From NCBI RefSeq assembly GCF_000300535.1, contig NZ_AMSH01000001.1, positions 124,001-188,000 of the forward strand: a stretch of 64,000 bases of DNA, read 5' to 3'. The stretch comes from Bacillus xiamenensis. GTDB lineage: Bacteria; Bacillota; Bacilli; Bacillales; Bacillaceae. The notes beneath the pieces are model-generated. The model ran no database searches. It worked only from the letters and a program-made list of their open reading frames with translations, and had not been told where the DNA came from. Below are positions 62,982 through 64,000 of the stretch, one piece after another. Position 1 is the first letter of the stretch; every line of letters starts with the position of its first letter. Both the position numbers and the translations under genes were made by a program.

Positions 62982-64000
62982 TTAAGACGTTTTCTTAATG
63001 AAGTTTTGTGTATAGTACTTTTCTTTCACACCGACGCCAAGGTGCGTATAATCCTGATTTAATAGCGCCTTCCGGTGACCTTCACTATTCAGCCAGCCTT
63101 CTACGGCTGCAGGGCCGTCTACATAATTATAGGCAATGTTTTCCCCAGCAAGCTGAAATGTGACTTCGCCTCTTTCTAACCGGTCTTTTAGCGTCCCGTA
63201 CTTTTTAGAGTCATGGGAAAAATAGTGATTCTCTTTCATGTCCTCACTATGCATAAATGCCACTTCAGACGTTTCATCATCCCACTTTAAGGTCGGCAGT
63301 TTGTACTTATGCCGGATAATATTGGTCATATCAAAAATTTGTTTTTGACTGGAAGCTTCAATATCTTTCCACTTTTCACCCGAGATGGCGTCAGGCTCAA
63401 TCAATTGACCTCGGTAAACGACTTCATATGGCTTTTGTTTCACAAATGTATCTGCGTTAAAGGCTCTGATGCTCGAAAGAGTGCCTTCAAACTTATCCAT
63501 ATAGAGCTGGACATACACATCATCTCCCACTTTCACCGTCGGCCTTGTGTTCATATCATCTTCTGAGAATTCAAAGCGATATGAATTTTGCTCATCCTCT
63601 ACATGAATGTAAGGAGCGATTTGTGTCTTTTTAAATACTTCACTCGTGGCTTGACCGATTTTAAATGGTTCAACATTCAGGCCATCCCCAGTTGCAAACA
63701 AGGTCACCACTTTACTGTCCTTTACCCCTACTTGAATATAGTGTTTCTTCGATTGGTTGTATATCCACCAGTCATAATCATATGCGGAAGGATCAATGCG
63801 ATCTGGTTCTCCCAGCTGTTTAAGCACTTCGTTTGAAGACTTCCCCATAAAGGACATGAGGCCCTTTTTAGGGATATTGATCGGCTTATCGCTAGATGTT
63901 TCTTCATTAGACACCTTCGGCTCATTGCTGTTATCTTTTTCTGGTGAAGATCCATATTGAATAAACAGAACATACGTTCCAGATATAATCAGGAGGATGA
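62982..64000 (-). CDS. ylbC: CAP/SCP-domain protein YlbC (partial, 5' end outside window)
   Basis: An exported or membrane-anchored protein; the B. subtilis homologue is about 346 residues. The frame is open to the right edge and encodes a hydrophobic segment (ILLIISGTYVLFIQYG) just before the edge, so the GTG at 63912-63914 is not the true start. An N-terminal CAP-associated domain (KSSNEVLKQLGEPDRID, about 40-150) is followed by the C-terminal SCP domain (about 215-335) with AFMHSEDMKENHYFSHDS, LAGENIAYNY and EGHRKALLNQDYTHLGVGV. The function is unknown. Confidence 0.92.
   Translation of the reverse strand, partial: ILLIISGTYVLFIQYGSSPEKDNSNEPKVSNEETSSDKPINIPKKGLMSFMGKSSNEVLKQLGEPDRIDPSAYDYDWWIYNQSKKHYIQVGVKDSKVVTLFATGDGLNVEPFKIGQATSEVFKKTQIAPYIHVEDEQNSYRFEFSEDDMNTRPTVKVGDDVYVQLYMDKFEGTLSSIRAFNADTFVKQKPYEVVYRGQLIEPDAISGEKWKDIEASSQKQIFDMTNIIRHKYKLPTLKWDDETSEVAFMHSEDMKENHYFSHDSKKYGTLKDRLERGEVTFQLAGENIAYNYVDGPAAVEGWLNSEGHRKALLNQDYTHLGVGVKEKYYTQNFIKKTS

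Overview
The window is chromosomal DNA of a Bacillus close to B. subtilis, most likely the B. pumilus / altitudinis / safensis group. The grounds are near-complete protein identity patterns and gene order for three classic B. subtilis regions (pyrimidine operon, division and cell wall cluster, ylb cluster), a spore-former gene set (sigE, sigG, spoIIGA, spoVD, spoVE, gerR), strong AGGAGG ribosome sites with many TTG and GTG starts, T-box and PyrR attenuators, and differences from B. subtilis in accessory genes. The assignment is by memory of sequences, not by a search. Almost every gene is on the minus strand, so the B. subtilis order reads from right to left.

Layout from left to right: (1) 1-8298, the pyr operon pyrR-pyrP-pyrB-pyrC-pyrAA-pyrAB (pyrAB cut by the left edge), with a sigma-A promoter and three PyrR-controlled attenuators. 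(2) 8295-13414, rluD, lspA, ylyA and ileS with an isoleucine T-box leader. (3) 13425-18388, divIVA and the ylmHG-sepF-ylmEDC-ylmA group linked to septum formation. (4) 18478-23441, an accessory carbohydrate locus: glucitol-type PTS (IIA, IIBC, IIC), a GutM protein, a SAF-domain NAD(P) oxidoreductase and a SorC-type regulator. It lies between ylmA and sigG, which I recall as neighbours in B. subtilis. (5) 23471-30695, sigG, sigE, spoIIGA and the large secreted protease bpr. (6) 30951-49934, the dcw cluster: ftsZ, ftsA, sbp, ylxX, ylxW, divIB, murB, murG, spoVE, murD, mraY, murE, spoVD, pbpB, ftsL, rsmH, mraZ. (7) 50019-64000, bshC, panE, ylbP, gerR, rpmF, ylbN, tmcAL, ylbL, ylbK, ylbJ, coaD, rsmD, a probable small RNA, ylbG, ylbF, an orphan lipoprotein gene, ylbE, ylbD and ylbC (cut by the right edge).

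How it works together: the dcw genes make lipid-linked peptidoglycan precursor and assemble the divisome, with sporulation paralogues (spoVD, spoVE) embedded for cortex synthesis. SpoIIGA processes pro-sigma-E, and sigma-G follows in the forespore. The pyr and ileS leaders sense UMP and uncharged tRNA-Ile.

The most interesting unexplained parts are the PTS / SAF-oxidoreductase locus, which lacks a sorbitol-6-phosphate dehydrogenase and carries phased TAACATTTGTTA operators in both of its promoters; a plus-strand C-rich small RNA with a strong terminator beside ylbG; a perfect 28-bp palindrome inside ylmC; and an orphan lipoprotein in the ylb cluster. I saw no tRNA, rRNA, insertion sequence, prophage or CRISPR array.
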